Source of the DNA: Gemmatimonadaceae bacterium
Lineage (GTDB): Bacteria; Gemmatimonadota; Gemmatimonadetes; Gemmatimonadales; Gemmatimonadaceae
NCBI GenBank assembly: GCA_013817305.1
Contig: JACDCY010000007.1
Coordinates: forward strand, 1-55,172
Length of the DNA: 55,172 bases
Direction: 5' to 3'
The notes under the pieces were generated by a model. That model searched no databases and was not told the DNA's origin. It saw only the letters and a program-made list of their open reading frames with translations. This document shows, piece after piece, positions 16,044 to 23,847 of the stretch. Numbering within the stretch: position 1 is the stretch's first letter; each line of letters starts with the position of its first letter. Position numbers and translations under genes: made by a program.

Positions 16044-17750
16044 TTAGAAGAACACCGGCTCCCTGTACGCCCCGAACACATCCTCCAACGCCGCCCTGAT
16101 CTCATAGAGCGTGCAGTACGCGCGCGCAGCATCGAGAATGAACGGCATCAGGTTCGCGTCCGTTCGCGCGGCCTCACGCAGTTCGGTCAACCGGCGATCC
16201 ACCACCGCCTGATCGCGCTTCGCCCGCATCGCAGCCATCGACGTCCGCTGCTCGGCCTCGGCTTCCTTGCCGATCTTCAGTAACGGGATGGTCAGCTCGG
16301 GCTCGTCGGTCACGAATTCGTTCACGCCGACAACGAGCTTGCGCCGCTGCTCCAGCTCCCACTGCTGCCGCGCGGCCGACTCGGCGATCTTCCGCTGGAA
16401 CCAACCCTTCTCCAGCAACGCCACTACGCCGCCCTGCTGCTCGATGTCGGCGAAGATGCGCTCGGCTTCCGCCTCCAGATCCGACGTAAGCCTCTCTATA
16501 TAGTAGGACCCGCCCAGGGGATCGCTCACGTTCGCGGTGCCGGTTTCGAACGCGAGCACCTGCTGCGTGCGCAGCGCGACCTGCACGGCTTCTTCAGTGG
16601 GCAGCGCCAGCGTCTCATCCATCGAGTTGGTGTGCAGCGACTGCGTCCCGCCGAGCACGGCGGCCAGACCCTGGTACGCGACGCGCACGATGTTGTTCAT
16701 CGGCTGCTGCGCTGTCAGCGTCACGCCCGCGGTTTGCGAGTGAAAGCGCATGATCCACGACCGCGGATCCTTTGCGCCGTACCGCTCCTTCATGTGGCGC
16801 GCCCAGATCCGCCGCGCGGCACGAAGCTTGGCGATCTCCTCGAAGAAATCGTTGTGGATATCCCAGAAGAACGACAGTCGCTTGCTGAACCCGTCCACGT
16901 CCAGCCCGCGCGCCATGCCGCGCTCCACATACGTGAAGCCGTCGGCGAGCGTGAACGCCAGCTCCTGAGCGGCAGTCGCGCCCGCCTCGCGGATGTGATA
17001 GCCGGAGATGGAGATGGTATTCCACTGCGGCACTTTTTCCTCCGACCACTCGAAGCAATCCACGATCAGTCGCAGCGCGGGCTCGATGGGAAAGCACCAC
17101 GCGTGCTGCGCCATATACTCCTTGAGGATGTCGTTCTGAATCGTCCCCCGGAGCTGCTTCGCGTCGATTCCCTTCTTCTCGGCGGCCGCGATGTAGAAGC
17201 AATACAGAATCACCGCGGGCCCGTTGATCGTCATCGACACGGAGACTTCGTCCAGCGGTATACCGTCGAACAGCGTCTCCATGTCGGCGAGACTCGAAAT
17301 AGCGACGCCGCACTTGCCCACCTCGCCGAGCGACCGCGGATGGTCCGAGTCGTAGCCCATCAGCGTCGGGAAATCGAACGCCACAGACAGGCCCGTCTGG
17401 CCATGCGCGAGCAGGAACTTGTAGCGCGCGTTGGTCTGCGTAGCGGTGCCGAACCCAGCGAACTGCCGCATCGTCCAGAGCTTGCCGCGGTAGCCGGTCG
17501 CGTGCGACCCGCGCGTGAACGGATACACGCCCGGCAGCCCGATCTCGTCGGCGTGGATGTCTTCAGTATCGAGCGCGGTGTACACGGGCTCGACCGCTTT
17601 CTGCGAATTCACGAATCCGATGTCGCGTTTGGACGCGGCCTCGTACTTCCGCCGCCACTCGGCGACTTCCTCGCGCAGACGCTCGAGCTCGGCGTCGCGC
17701 TCGGCCGCCGGCTTCAGATCCCTGTCGTTCAGTCCCTTGATGGCGGTCAT
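16044..17750 (-). CDS. Acyl-CoA mutase large subunit (methylmalonyl-/isobutyryl-CoA mutase family)
   Basis: 568-residue TIM-barrel catalytic subunit of an adenosylcobalamin mutase. Family motifs: VYPFTRGSHATGYRGKLWTM (about 75-94), AFDFPTLMGYDSDHP, IQNDILKEYMAQHAWCFP (about 204-221), ISISGYHIREAGATA (His252) and the TNSMDETLALPTEEA motif. Two pocket positions differ from methylmalonyl-CoA mutase: the Tyr of GPY(P/A)TMY (Tyr89 in P. shermanii) is His83 here, and the Arg that holds the free carboxylate (Arg207) is Gln215. Gln at that place is known in isobutyryl- and 2-hydroxyisobutyryl-CoA mutases, so the substrate probably lacks a second carboxylate. The C-terminal B12 domain is separate. ATG 17750 overlaps the meaB stop (ATGA). 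Confidence 0.92.
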   Translation of the reverse strand: MTAIKGLNDRDLKPAAERDAELERLREEVAEWRRKYEAASKRDIGFVNSQKAVEPVYTALDTEDIHADEIGLPGVYPFTRGSHATGYRGKLWTMRQFAGFGTATQTNARYKFLLAHGQTGLSVAFDFPTLMGYDSDHPRSLGEVGKCGVAISSLADMETLFDGIPLDEVSVSMTINGPAVILYCFYIAAAEKKGIDAKQLRGTIQNDILKEYMAQHAWCFPIEPALRLIVDCFEWSEEKVPQWNTISISGYHIREAGATAAQELAFTLADGFTYVERGMARGLDVDGFSKRLSFFWDIHNDFFEEIAKLRAARRIWARHMKERYGAKDPRSWIMRFHSQTAGVTLTAQQPMNNIVRVAYQGLAAVLGGTQSLHTNSMDETLALPTEEAVQVALRTQQVLAFETGTANVSDPLGGSYYIERLTSDLEAEAERIFADIEQQGGVVALLEKGWFQRKIAESAARQQWELEQRRKLVVGVNEFVTDEPELTIPLLKIGKEAEAEQRTSMAAMRAKRDQAVVDRRLTELREAARTDANLMPFILDAARAYCTLYEIRAALEDVFGAYREPVFF

Positions 17751-18877
17751 TTGCTCGCCCTCGAATCATGTTTGGCGATCAGCTCGGCGCTCTGCTCCAG
17801 CAGTTCGTCCGCGACCGAGAAGGGCGTCGCGGTGCCAGCTTCCATCTCCTCGACCCGGCTATCGAGCCACTTCCCAGTGCCGGAATCGTTCCACAAACGG
17901 TGCCGCACGCGCTGCTCGACGACATCCACCACCCGGTCTCGCAGCCTGCGTCGGCGACGCTCGCGCAATCCCCCGGTCTCTTCAAGATAGGCAAAATGCG
18001 CATCGATCGCGGTAAGGAGCTCGACTACCCCTTCCCCCTTTGAAGCGATTGTGCTGAATACGGGCGGAGTCCAGGACGGCGCATTGGGAGTTTGTGGATT
18101 TTGGTTTACGGGGCTCGGGGTGAGTTGTGCTTTCGCGGCCTGGCGGGCGAGACGGGCCGGGTTGAGAGACTTCATGTCCACACCGTGGTGGGCCGGCATG
18201 TTCTTCATCGTGGCGCCTGAGCGGAGACCGAGCATGAGCTCGATGTCCATGCGCAGCCGGTCGGAGCCGGGCCGGTCGGATTTGTTGACTACGAAGATGT
18301 CGGCGATCTCCATGAGGCCGGCCTTGAGCGTCTGAATCGAGTCACCCGATTCGGGCACCAGCACCACGACGCTGCTGTCGGCGATTCGCGCGATGTCCAG
18401 CTCCGACTGCCCGACCCCCACCGTCTCCACGATGATGCGCTCGAATCCAAACGCGTCGAGCACGTCCGCCACCTCGCGCGTCGCCGCAGCGAGGCCGCCG
18501 AGCGAGCCGCGCGTGGCCATCGAGCGAATGAACACGCCGGAATCCAGCGCAACGCTCTCCATGCGCACGCGGTCGCCGAGCAGCGCGCCGCCGGTGAACG
18601 GCGAAGTGGGATCGACCGCAACCACGCCGACACGATGGCCCGCGCTGCGCAGCTCGCGCACGAGCAGCGTCGTGAGCGTGCTCTTCCCCGCCCCCGGCGG
18701 GCCCGTGATCCCGATCCGACGCGCGCGCCCGAGCTTGGTGTGCAAGCGCCCAAGTATCTCGTCAAAGCCCGCGCGGTGGTTCTCCACGATACTGACGACG
18801 CGCGCGAGCGCCGCAGATTTCCCCGCGTCGAACTCCGCAAGCAGCTGGTCGAACCCCGCGCGCTGCGCGGGCGCCAC
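17747..18877 (-). CDS. meaB: MeaB/ArgK-type G-protein chaperone of the acyl-CoA mutase
   Basis: 376-residue SIMIBI GTPase that loads and protects the B12 mutase. Motifs: Walker A GITGPPGAGKSTLTT, VAVDPTSPFTGGALLGDRVR, the switch region FERIIVETVGVGQSELDIAR, and the guanine-specificity motif VVNKSD. A C-terminal helical dimerisation region follows. GTG 18877 lies one base after the ybeY stop; the longer frame upstream only overlaps ybeY. The family is usually about 330 residues. Part of the excess is a linker near the C-terminal third rich in Pro, Asn and Gln (SPVNQNPQTPNAPS), encoded by heptamer-repeat-like DNA at 18086-18120. It is followed without gap by the mutase large-subunit gene. Confidence 0.9.
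   Translation of the reverse strand: MAPAQRAGFDQLLAEFDAGKSAALARVVSIVENHRAGFDEILGRLHTKLGRARRIGITGPPGAGKSTLTTLLVRELRSAGHRVGVVAVDPTSPFTGGALLGDRVRMESVALDSGVFIRSMATRGSLGGLAAATREVADVLDAFGFERIIVETVGVGQSELDIARIADSSVVVLVPESGDSIQTLKAGLMEIADIFVVNKSDRPGSDRLRMDIELMLGLRSGATMKNMPAHHGVDMKSLNPARLARQAAKAQLTPSPVNQNPQTPNAPSWTPPVFSTIASKGEGVVELLTAIDAHFAYLEETGGLRERRRRRLRDRVVDVVEQRVRHRLWNDSGTGKWLDSRVEEMEAGTATPFSVADELLEQSAELIAKHDSRASK
18086..18120. repeat. Heptamer-type repeat inside the meaB coding region
   Basis: On the plus strand GG dinucleotides recur every 7 bases (18096, 18103, 18110, 18117) in TTTGTGG ATTTTGG TTTACGG GGCTCGG. The 12-mer GGATTTTGGTTT (18096-18107) occurs identically in the intergenic element near 40625. 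Read in the meaB frame it encodes the Pro/Asn/Gln linker. The stretch is poorer in GC than the surrounding gene. Confidence 0.55.
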
Positions 18878-18878
18878 G

Positions 18879-19376
18879 CTAGCTGACGCGGGCAAGTATC
18901 TCCTCCTGCTTGCGCCACATCTCCGAGCCTGTGCGCTCGTCACCATCGGGATGCTCGTACCCGAGCGTGTGTAGAGTCCCGTGAACGACGACGCGAGCGA
19001 TCTCCTCGCGTATCCCCACGCCAAATCGCGCAGCGTTCTTCCTCACCACGTCGGCACAGATGTAGATATCGCCGACGACGGATGCCTGAACGGGGCCGGG
19101 CGCTAGTCCCAGCGCAAACGAGATCACGTCGGTCGGCCCGGCGTGGCCAAGATGCTCGCGGTTGAGCCTCGCCATCTCACGACTGGAAACGAACGCGACC
19201 GAGATCATCGCCTCGCGCGTGTGCTCGGCGAGCAGCGTGCGCCGGACGAGGTCCCGGACCCGGTCGGCGGACAGCGGAATCCGCTGGGCTCCGAGCGAGA
19301 CATCGACCGCGAGCCGCGACGCGGCCGTCTCAACCGCCCGAGTCGTCGGCGTAGGCCTTGATGATCTCGCGCACAA
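18879..19376 (-). CDS. ybeY: Endoribonuclease YbeY (rRNA maturation factor)
   Basis: 165-residue zinc-dependent RNase-like protein involved in 16S rRNA 3' end maturation and ribosome quality control. The signature is the zinc motif VVHGTLHTLGYEHPDGDE (H-x3-H-x5-H), preceded by GHAGPTDVISFALG and GDIYICADVV. The only in-frame start before the conserved region is GTG 19376, which makes the gene overlap the end of phoH by 47 bases. The phoH-ybeY pair is conserved in many bacteria. meaB follows after one base. Confidence 0.92.
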   Translation of the reverse strand: MCARSSRPTPTTRAVETAASRLAVDVSLGAQRIPLSADRVRDLVRRTLLAEHTREAMISVAFVSSREMARLNREHLGHAGPTDVISFALGLAPGPVQASVVGDIYICADVVRKNAARFGVGIREEIARVVVHGTLHTLGYEHPDGDERTGSEMWRKQEEILARVS

Positions 19377-20307
19377 GCCGGTGACGCACCACGTCGGCTT
19401 CGTCGAGATAATGGAATCCGATGCCCTCGATTCCCGGGAGAATACGCTCGACCTGGAGCAGGCCCGACTCCTCGCGGCGCTGCAGATCGACCTGCGTCTT
19501 GTCGCCGGTGATCACCGTCTTCGAGTTCACGCCGAGCCGCGTGAGGAACATTTTCATCTGCGCGTTGGTCGCGTTCTGCGCTTCGTCGAGGATCACGAAA
19601 GCGTCGGAAAGCGTGCGCCCGCGCATGTACGCCAGCGGCGCGATCTCGATCGTGCGGGTCTCCAGCGCTTTCACGACGCGCTCCTGCGGCATCATGTCCT
19701 CGAGCGCGTCGTACAGCGGGCGCAGGTACGGATCAACCTTCGCCTGCATGTCGCCGGGGAGGAAGCCGAGCGATTCGCCTGCTTCGACAGCGGGTCGCGC
19801 AAGGACGATCCTCTTCACGCGCTTCTTGCTTAGCGCGTCAACGGCCGCTGCGACCGCGAGGTAGGTCTTGCCCGTACCAGCCGGCCCGATACCGATCACG
19901 ATGTCGTTCTCCATGATCAGCTTGAGGTACTCGTTCTGCCCGCGGGTCTTGGGACGGATGATCTTGCGAATGCCGGGGAGCACTATGCGAGTCTCGCCGT
20001 CGTCGACTCCCGCCGGCCCATTGCCGCCGCCGGCCGCGTCCCCGCCGTCGTCCAGCGTCATGCGGAGGACGTCGTCGGCGGTAAGCGACAGGCGCTGCTT
20101 AGCCGCGTCGATCATGCGTTGCGCGATCGGCGTCGCGCGATCCACCGAGTCGTGCGAGCCGCTCACGGTCAGCGTGTCGCCGCGCAAAGCGACTTTCGCC
20201 CCGCTCTGCTTCTGCAGCTCGATCAGGTTTTCGTCGTTGACGCCGGCGAGCGTCAGCATGTCCGCGCCTTCGGTGGACAGCTTGTTGGTCAGGAAATCAT
20301 CAGACAT
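19330..20307 (-). CDS. phoH: PhoH-like ATPase
   Basis: 325 residues: an N-terminal KH-like RNA-binding segment (about residues 15-80), a Gly/Asp-rich linker (DDGGDAAGGGNGPAGVDDGE), and the PhoH P-loop domain with IGPAGTGKTYLA, LARPAVEAGESLGFLPGD, the Walker B region FVILDEAQNATNAQMKMFLT and SKTVITGDKTQVDL. The family is linked to RNA metabolism with YbeY; its exact function is open. ATG 20307. The heptamer hairpin at 20318-20407 fills the gap from aspS, the upstream gene in the same direction. Confidence 0.92.
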   Translation of the reverse strand: MSDDFLTNKLSTEGADMLTLAGVNDENLIELQKQSGAKVALRGDTLTVSGSHDSVDRATPIAQRMIDAAKQRLSLTADDVLRMTLDDGGDAAGGGNGPAGVDDGETRIVLPGIRKIIRPKTRGQNEYLKLIMENDIVIGIGPAGTGKTYLAVAAAVDALSKKRVKRIVLARPAVEAGESLGFLPGDMQAKVDPYLRPLYDALEDMMPQERVVKALETRTIEIAPLAYMRGRTLSDAFVILDEAQNATNAQMKMFLTRLGVNSKTVITGDKTQVDLQRREESGLLQVERILPGIEGIGFHYLDEADVVRHRLVREIIKAYADDSGG

Positions 20308-20317
20308 GAAGCGGTGT

Positions 20318-20407
20318 TTGGATTATGGTTTGTGGTTTGCGCACGTCAGCCCCCATGCGCACGAATGTATTTCTTGCGCAAACCATGATCCAGAAACCAG
20401 AAACCAT
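20318..20407. repeat. Heptamer hairpin element between aspS and phoH (TGGTTTG group)
   Basis: The left arm reads TGGATTA TGGTTTG TGGTTTG CGCA (20319-20343). The right arm reads AAACCAT GATCCAG AAACCAG AAACCAT (20380-20407), four exact 7-base steps. TGGTTTGCGCA (20333-20343) and TGCGCAAACCA (20375-20385) form an 11-base perfect stem around a 31-base loop, and the outer heptads extend it with mismatches. The element occupies nearly the whole 105-base gap. Confidence 0.75.
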
Positions 20408-20412
20408 CGCCG

Positions 20413-22209
20413 TCAGTTCGCGCTCCTAATGTGCAACTCCGCCAGGTCGGCGTCGGCCACCGCAGACGGTGCGCCTTCGAACAGCGCTCGTGCCGCCGTC
20501 GTCTTCGGGAAAGCGATGACGTCGCGGAGCGACTGGGCGCCGGCCAGCATCATCGCGATGCGGTCGAAGCCGAACGCGATCCCGCCATGCGGCGGCGCTC
20601 CGGAGCGAAGCCCCTCGAGCAGGAATCCGAACCGCTCCTGCGCGTCCGATTCGCTGATTCCGAGCGCGGAGAAAACGCGGGACTGGACGCGGGGATCGCT
20701 GATTCGAATGCTGCCTCCGCCCAGCTCGGTGCCATTGAGCACGAGGTCGTAAGCGAGCGCGCGGACGTTCTCGGGATCCTGCTCCATTCGAGCGAGATCG
20801 TCCCGGTGCGGCGACGTGAATGGATGGTGCACCGATCCCAGCGCGCCACTTGCGCCGTCCCGGATAAACAGCGGGAAATCCGTGATCCATACGAAGGAGT
20901 TGGCACCGCCGGCGAGACCGAGCCGGCTAGCGACTTCCTGGCGCACGCGATCGAGTGCGGGGTTGGCGGTCGCGTCCGGCGCCGCCGCCAGCAGACACAG
21001 GTCTCCCTCCGCGATCGCGAGCGAATCCGCCGCGCCCGCTGGCAGGTGCTTGGCGAGCGGCCCATCGAGCGCGCCGCTCAAGCGCTTCGTCCGCAACAGC
21101 CCGGCGACACCCGCAGACTTCGCGATCGCCTCCAGCTCGTCCACCTGCTTCCGCGAGAAGGACGCGCCGCCCGGTATGCGTAGCCCGCGCACGCGCCCCC
21201 CTGCTTCGATCGCCGACCGCGTGATCCCGAATTCGGCGGCACGCACCATTTCCGTCGCATCAAAGATCTTGAGGTCGTACCGCAGGTCGGGCCGGTCGCA
21301 CCCGTACGTCTCCATCGCGTCCGCATACGTCATCCGGTTGAACGTCTCCGGCACGCTTAAACCGGCCACGCGGAACAGCGCGGCGATCAGACCTTCGGTA
21401 AGCCGGTAAACGTCCTCCGGCTCGATGAACGACGCCTCGATGTCGATCTGCGTGAATTCTGGTTGCCTGTCGGCGCGTAAATCCTCGTCGCGGAAGCACC
21501 GCGCGATCTGGAAGTACCGGTCGAAGCCGGCCACCATCAGCAGCTGCTTGTATATCTGCGGCGACTGCGGCAGAGCGTAGAACTCGCCCTTGTGCACCCT
21601 GCTTGGCACCAGATAGTCGCGCGCGCCCTCGGGCGTTGGCTTCGTGAGAATCGGAGTCTCGATCTCCAGAAAGCCGTGCTCGTCCAGGTAGCGCCGCGTG
21701 GCCTGATACAGCTCGTGCCGCAGGATCATGTTGTCGCGGAGCTCCGGACGGCGAAGATCCAAATGACGGTATCGCAGCCGCAGCTCCTCCGACGCGAGCT
21801 TTTCGCCCTTGCCCAGCGATACCGGTATCGCCGGAGTTTCCGCTGGCCCGACAACGCTGATCGACGTCGCCCGAACCTCGACCTCGCCCGTCGGCATCTC
21901 CGGGTTCCGCCCTTCCGGGGGACGAAGCGCCACCTCGCCCTCGATAAGCACGACGCTCTCGGCGCCGGCGCTCGATGCGGAAGCGATGGCTTCGGGCGCA
22001 GCCCAACGCGGATCAAAGGATATCTGGACGAGACCGGAGCGGTCGCGCAGATCCAGAAAAAGGAGTCCGCCGAGATCGCGGCTGCGGTGGATCCAGCCGC
22101 CGAGACGAACACGGGTGCCCGCGTCCGCCGCGCGGAAACCACCGCACATGTGCGACCGGAGAGCGGTGCTCCGGGGGCCGGGCTGGGCCGGAGACGATTT
22201 GGCGGTCAA
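20413..22209 (-). CDS. aspS: Aspartyl-tRNA synthetase
   Basis: 598-residue class II synthetase of the bacterial type, charging tRNA-Asp (or both Asp and Asn tRNAs; the window does not decide). The N-terminal OB anticodon domain has VRLGGWIHRSRDLGGLLFLD. Class II motif 2 appears as FRDEDLRADRQPEFTQID, the bacterial GAD insertion lies between about residues 290 and 420, and motif 3 is GIAFGFDRIAMML. The end of the protein (AELHIRSAN) is in the usual place. The likely start is TTG 22209, because the conserved N-terminus lies close behind it; ATG 22149 would cut into the OB domain. It is divergent from rlmN and upstream of phoH. Confidence 0.94.
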   Translation of the reverse strand: MTAKSSPAQPGPRSTALRSHMCGGFRAADAGTRVRLGGWIHRSRDLGGLLFLDLRDRSGLVQISFDPRWAAPEAIASASSAGAESVVLIEGEVALRPPEGRNPEMPTGEVEVRATSISVVGPAETPAIPVSLGKGEKLASEELRLRYRHLDLRRPELRDNMILRHELYQATRRYLDEHGFLEIETPILTKPTPEGARDYLVPSRVHKGEFYALPQSPQIYKQLLMVAGFDRYFQIARCFRDEDLRADRQPEFTQIDIEASFIEPEDVYRLTEGLIAALFRVAGLSVPETFNRMTYADAMETYGCDRPDLRYDLKIFDATEMVRAAEFGITRSAIEAGGRVRGLRIPGGASFSRKQVDELEAIAKSAGVAGLLRTKRLSGALDGPLAKHLPAGAADSLAIAEGDLCLLAAAPDATANPALDRVRQEVASRLGLAGGANSFVWITDFPLFIRDGASGALGSVHHPFTSPHRDDLARMEQDPENVRALAYDLVLNGTELGGGSIRISDPRVQSRVFSALGISESDAQERFGFLLEGLRSGAPPHGGIAFGFDRIAMMLAGAQSLRDVIAFPKTTAARALFEGAPSAVADADLAELHIRSAN

Positions 22210-22244
22210 TTCGACCGGACTGAGAACGTCATCAGAATGAGTTA

Positions 22245-22274
22245 AATTTAAGGCCTACAACGCTTTATTGTGAA
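22245..22274 (-). promoter_or_regulatory. Candidate aspS promoter
   Basis: In the AT-rich gap between aspS and rlmN the minus strand has TTCACA (22269-22274), five of six -35 matches. After 18 bases comes TAAATT (22245-22250) as -10, about 36 bases before the TTG start of aspS. Confidence 0.4.
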
Positions 22275-22283
22275 TACTTAAAG

Positions 22284-23366
22284 ATGAATCCGAAGGAGAA
22301 TCTCCTCAATCTGACCCCCGCCGATGCGGCCGAGCGGCTGCGCCGGTTCGCCGTCCAAAGGGGGCAGCCCGCGTACCGCGCCGCGCAAGTCGCCAGGCAC
22401 CTGTGGCAGGTTCCTCTGCCCGGGTTCGAGGCGATGACGAACATCCCCCTCGCGTTCAGGGAACAGCTCGCCGAACAATTCGAAATGCCGCGGTTGGAGC
22501 TGGCGGCGCGCCAGGCGTCCAAAGACGGTACGCAAAAGTTCCTGTTCAGGCTCGACGACGGCGAGCTGATCGAAACGGTCGCGATCCCCGACGACAGTCG
22601 CCTCACCCTCTGCATTTCGTCCCAGGCCGGCTGCGCGCTGCGGTGCTCGTTCTGCGCGACGGGCGCGATGGGCTTCTCCCGCAACCTGGAGACGTTCGAG
22701 ATCGCGGGGCAGGTGCGCGAGCTGGCACTGCTGGATCCCCCGCTCCGCGCGACGAACATCGTGTTCATGGGGATGGGCGAGCCGATGATGAACTGGAAGG
22801 CGGTCGATCCCACACTCACGATCCTCAATGCGCCCGACGGAATCGGAATCGGCGCGCGCCACATCACGGTCTCGACGGTGGGCGTCTTGCCTGGAATCGT
22901 GGCGCTGAGCGAGCGTCCGGAGCAGTTCCGGCTCGCGCTCTCGATCCACGCGCCGACGGACGAGCTGCGGCAGACGCTTATGCCGATCAACACGAAGTAC
23001 CCGCTCGCCGAGGTGATAGACGCAGCCAAGCGTTTCGACCGGCGTGTGACCTTCGAGTACGTCATGCTCGGCGGCGTGAACGACACTCCCGAGCACGCGC
23101 GCCAGCTGGGCGAGCTCGCTCTCGCGTGCAAGGCGTTCGTCAACCTGATCCCGCTGCACCCCGGAGGCGCGGGGGCATTCAACGCGACGTCGGCGCGCGA
23201 CATTTCGATCTTCGCGCGGACGCTGCGGGGAATGCGGCTTCAGACAGCGATCAGGAAGAGCCGCGGAATGGACATCGCTGCCGCGTGCGGCCAGCTACGG
23301 GTAGAACGGCAGCGCAGGCGGCCGCCAGTCGCTCCCGACGAGGACCGTCACGTCCAGGTAGCGTGA
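22284..23366 (+). CDS. rlmN: 23S rRNA (adenine2503-C2)-methyltransferase RlmN
   Basis: 360-residue radical-SAM enzyme that methylates A2503 of 23S rRNA and A37 of some tRNAs. The [4Fe-4S] motif CxxxCxxC is QAGCALRCSFCATG (Cys117, 121, 124). VFMGMGEPMMNW is the GGE-like SAM segment, and HITVSTVGVLPGI and LALSIHAPTDELR follow. The C-terminal RGMDIAAACGQL holds the resolving Cys, about residue 335, that carries the methyl group. The last 25 residues are basic and lie in a 72-base convergent overlap with the LytR_C gene. ATG 22284. Confidence 0.95.
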   Translation: MNPKENLLNLTPADAAERLRRFAVQRGQPAYRAAQVARHLWQVPLPGFEAMTNIPLAFREQLAEQFEMPRLELAARQASKDGTQKFLFRLDDGELIETVAIPDDSRLTLCISSQAGCALRCSFCATGAMGFSRNLETFEIAGQVRELALLDPPLRATNIVFMGMGEPMMNWKAVDPTLTILNAPDGIGIGARHITVSTVGVLPGIVALSERPEQFRLALSIHAPTDELRQTLMPINTKYPLAEVIDAAKRFDRRVTFEYVMLGGVNDTPEHARQLGELALACKAFVNLIPLHPGGAGAFNATSARDISIFARTLRGMRLQTAIRKSRGMDIAAACGQLRVERQRRRPPVAPDEDRHVQVA

Positions 23367-23783
23367 GCTGTCCGGCCGGCTCTCGACCTTCCCTTTCATA
23401 GCCGAAGCGATCAGCGCGGCCCAGTCGGGATGTCCGGACCGATCGAGCACGAGCGTGGAGTCCCGCCGCTCGCTCGCATTTCCAAACGCGACGACGTCGA
23501 AGCCCCGGTCCCGCAGGTAGAGTGTCGCGCGGCGCGCGAGCCCACGCGTGGCCGTCGCGTTCTGCACCTCGACCTTGATGCGCACCCCCTCGGGAGCGAC
23601 GACGTTGTGGGAAGATTCGTCGAAGCTCCCCGGCGCGCCTGCGGCCTCCAGCGTGCTCGACCCCATGTACTGGTTCCAGCCGAACCACGCCCCCACGGCC
23701 AGTAGCAGCAACAGAATCCAGCGGCCGATCTTTCGCCGTGGACGAGGTGGTTCGATTTCCCCGAAATCTCCCGGCGCCGTCAC
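23295..23783 (-). CDS. LytR C-terminal-domain membrane protein
   Basis: About 162 residues: a short Pro/Arg-rich cytoplasmic start (GEIEPPRPRRKIGRW), one membrane helix (ILLLLLAVGAWFGW), a linker, and a LytR_C domain (about residues 75-160: VRIKVEVQNATATRGLARRA, LRDRGFDVVAFGN, VTVLVGSDWRPP). Such domains follow LCP ligases or stand alone next to yqeK in several phyla; the function is unknown, probably at the cell envelope. GTG 23783 is chosen. A TTG at 23825 would add residues encoded by the heptamer element (REPQTTIQKS) and seems less likely. It overlaps rlmN tail to tail. Confidence 0.7.
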   Translation of the reverse strand: MTAPGDFGEIEPPRPRRKIGRWILLLLLAVGAWFGWNQYMGSSTLEAAGAPGSFDESSHNVVAPEGVRIKVEVQNATATRGLARRATLYLRDRGFDVVAFGNASERRDSTLVLDRSGHPDWAALIASAMKGKVESRPDSSRYLDVTVLVGSDWRPPALPFYP

Positions 23784-23789
23784 CGGAAG

Positions 23790-23844
23790 GGATTTCTGGA
23801 TTGTGGTTTGTGGTTCGCGCACCAAAATCCATGCACCACAAACC
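23790..23844. repeat. Heptamer hairpin element between yqeK and the LytR_C gene (TGGTTTG group)
   Basis: The left arm is GGATTTC TGGATTG TGGTTTG TGGTTCG (23790-23817) and the right arm AAAATCC ATGCACC ACAAACC (23824-23844), all in 7-base steps. GGTTTGTGGT (23805-23814) pairs perfectly with ACCACAAACC (23835-23844). It lies just downstream of the yqeK stop codon. Confidence 0.7.
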
Positions 23845-23847
23845 GCC

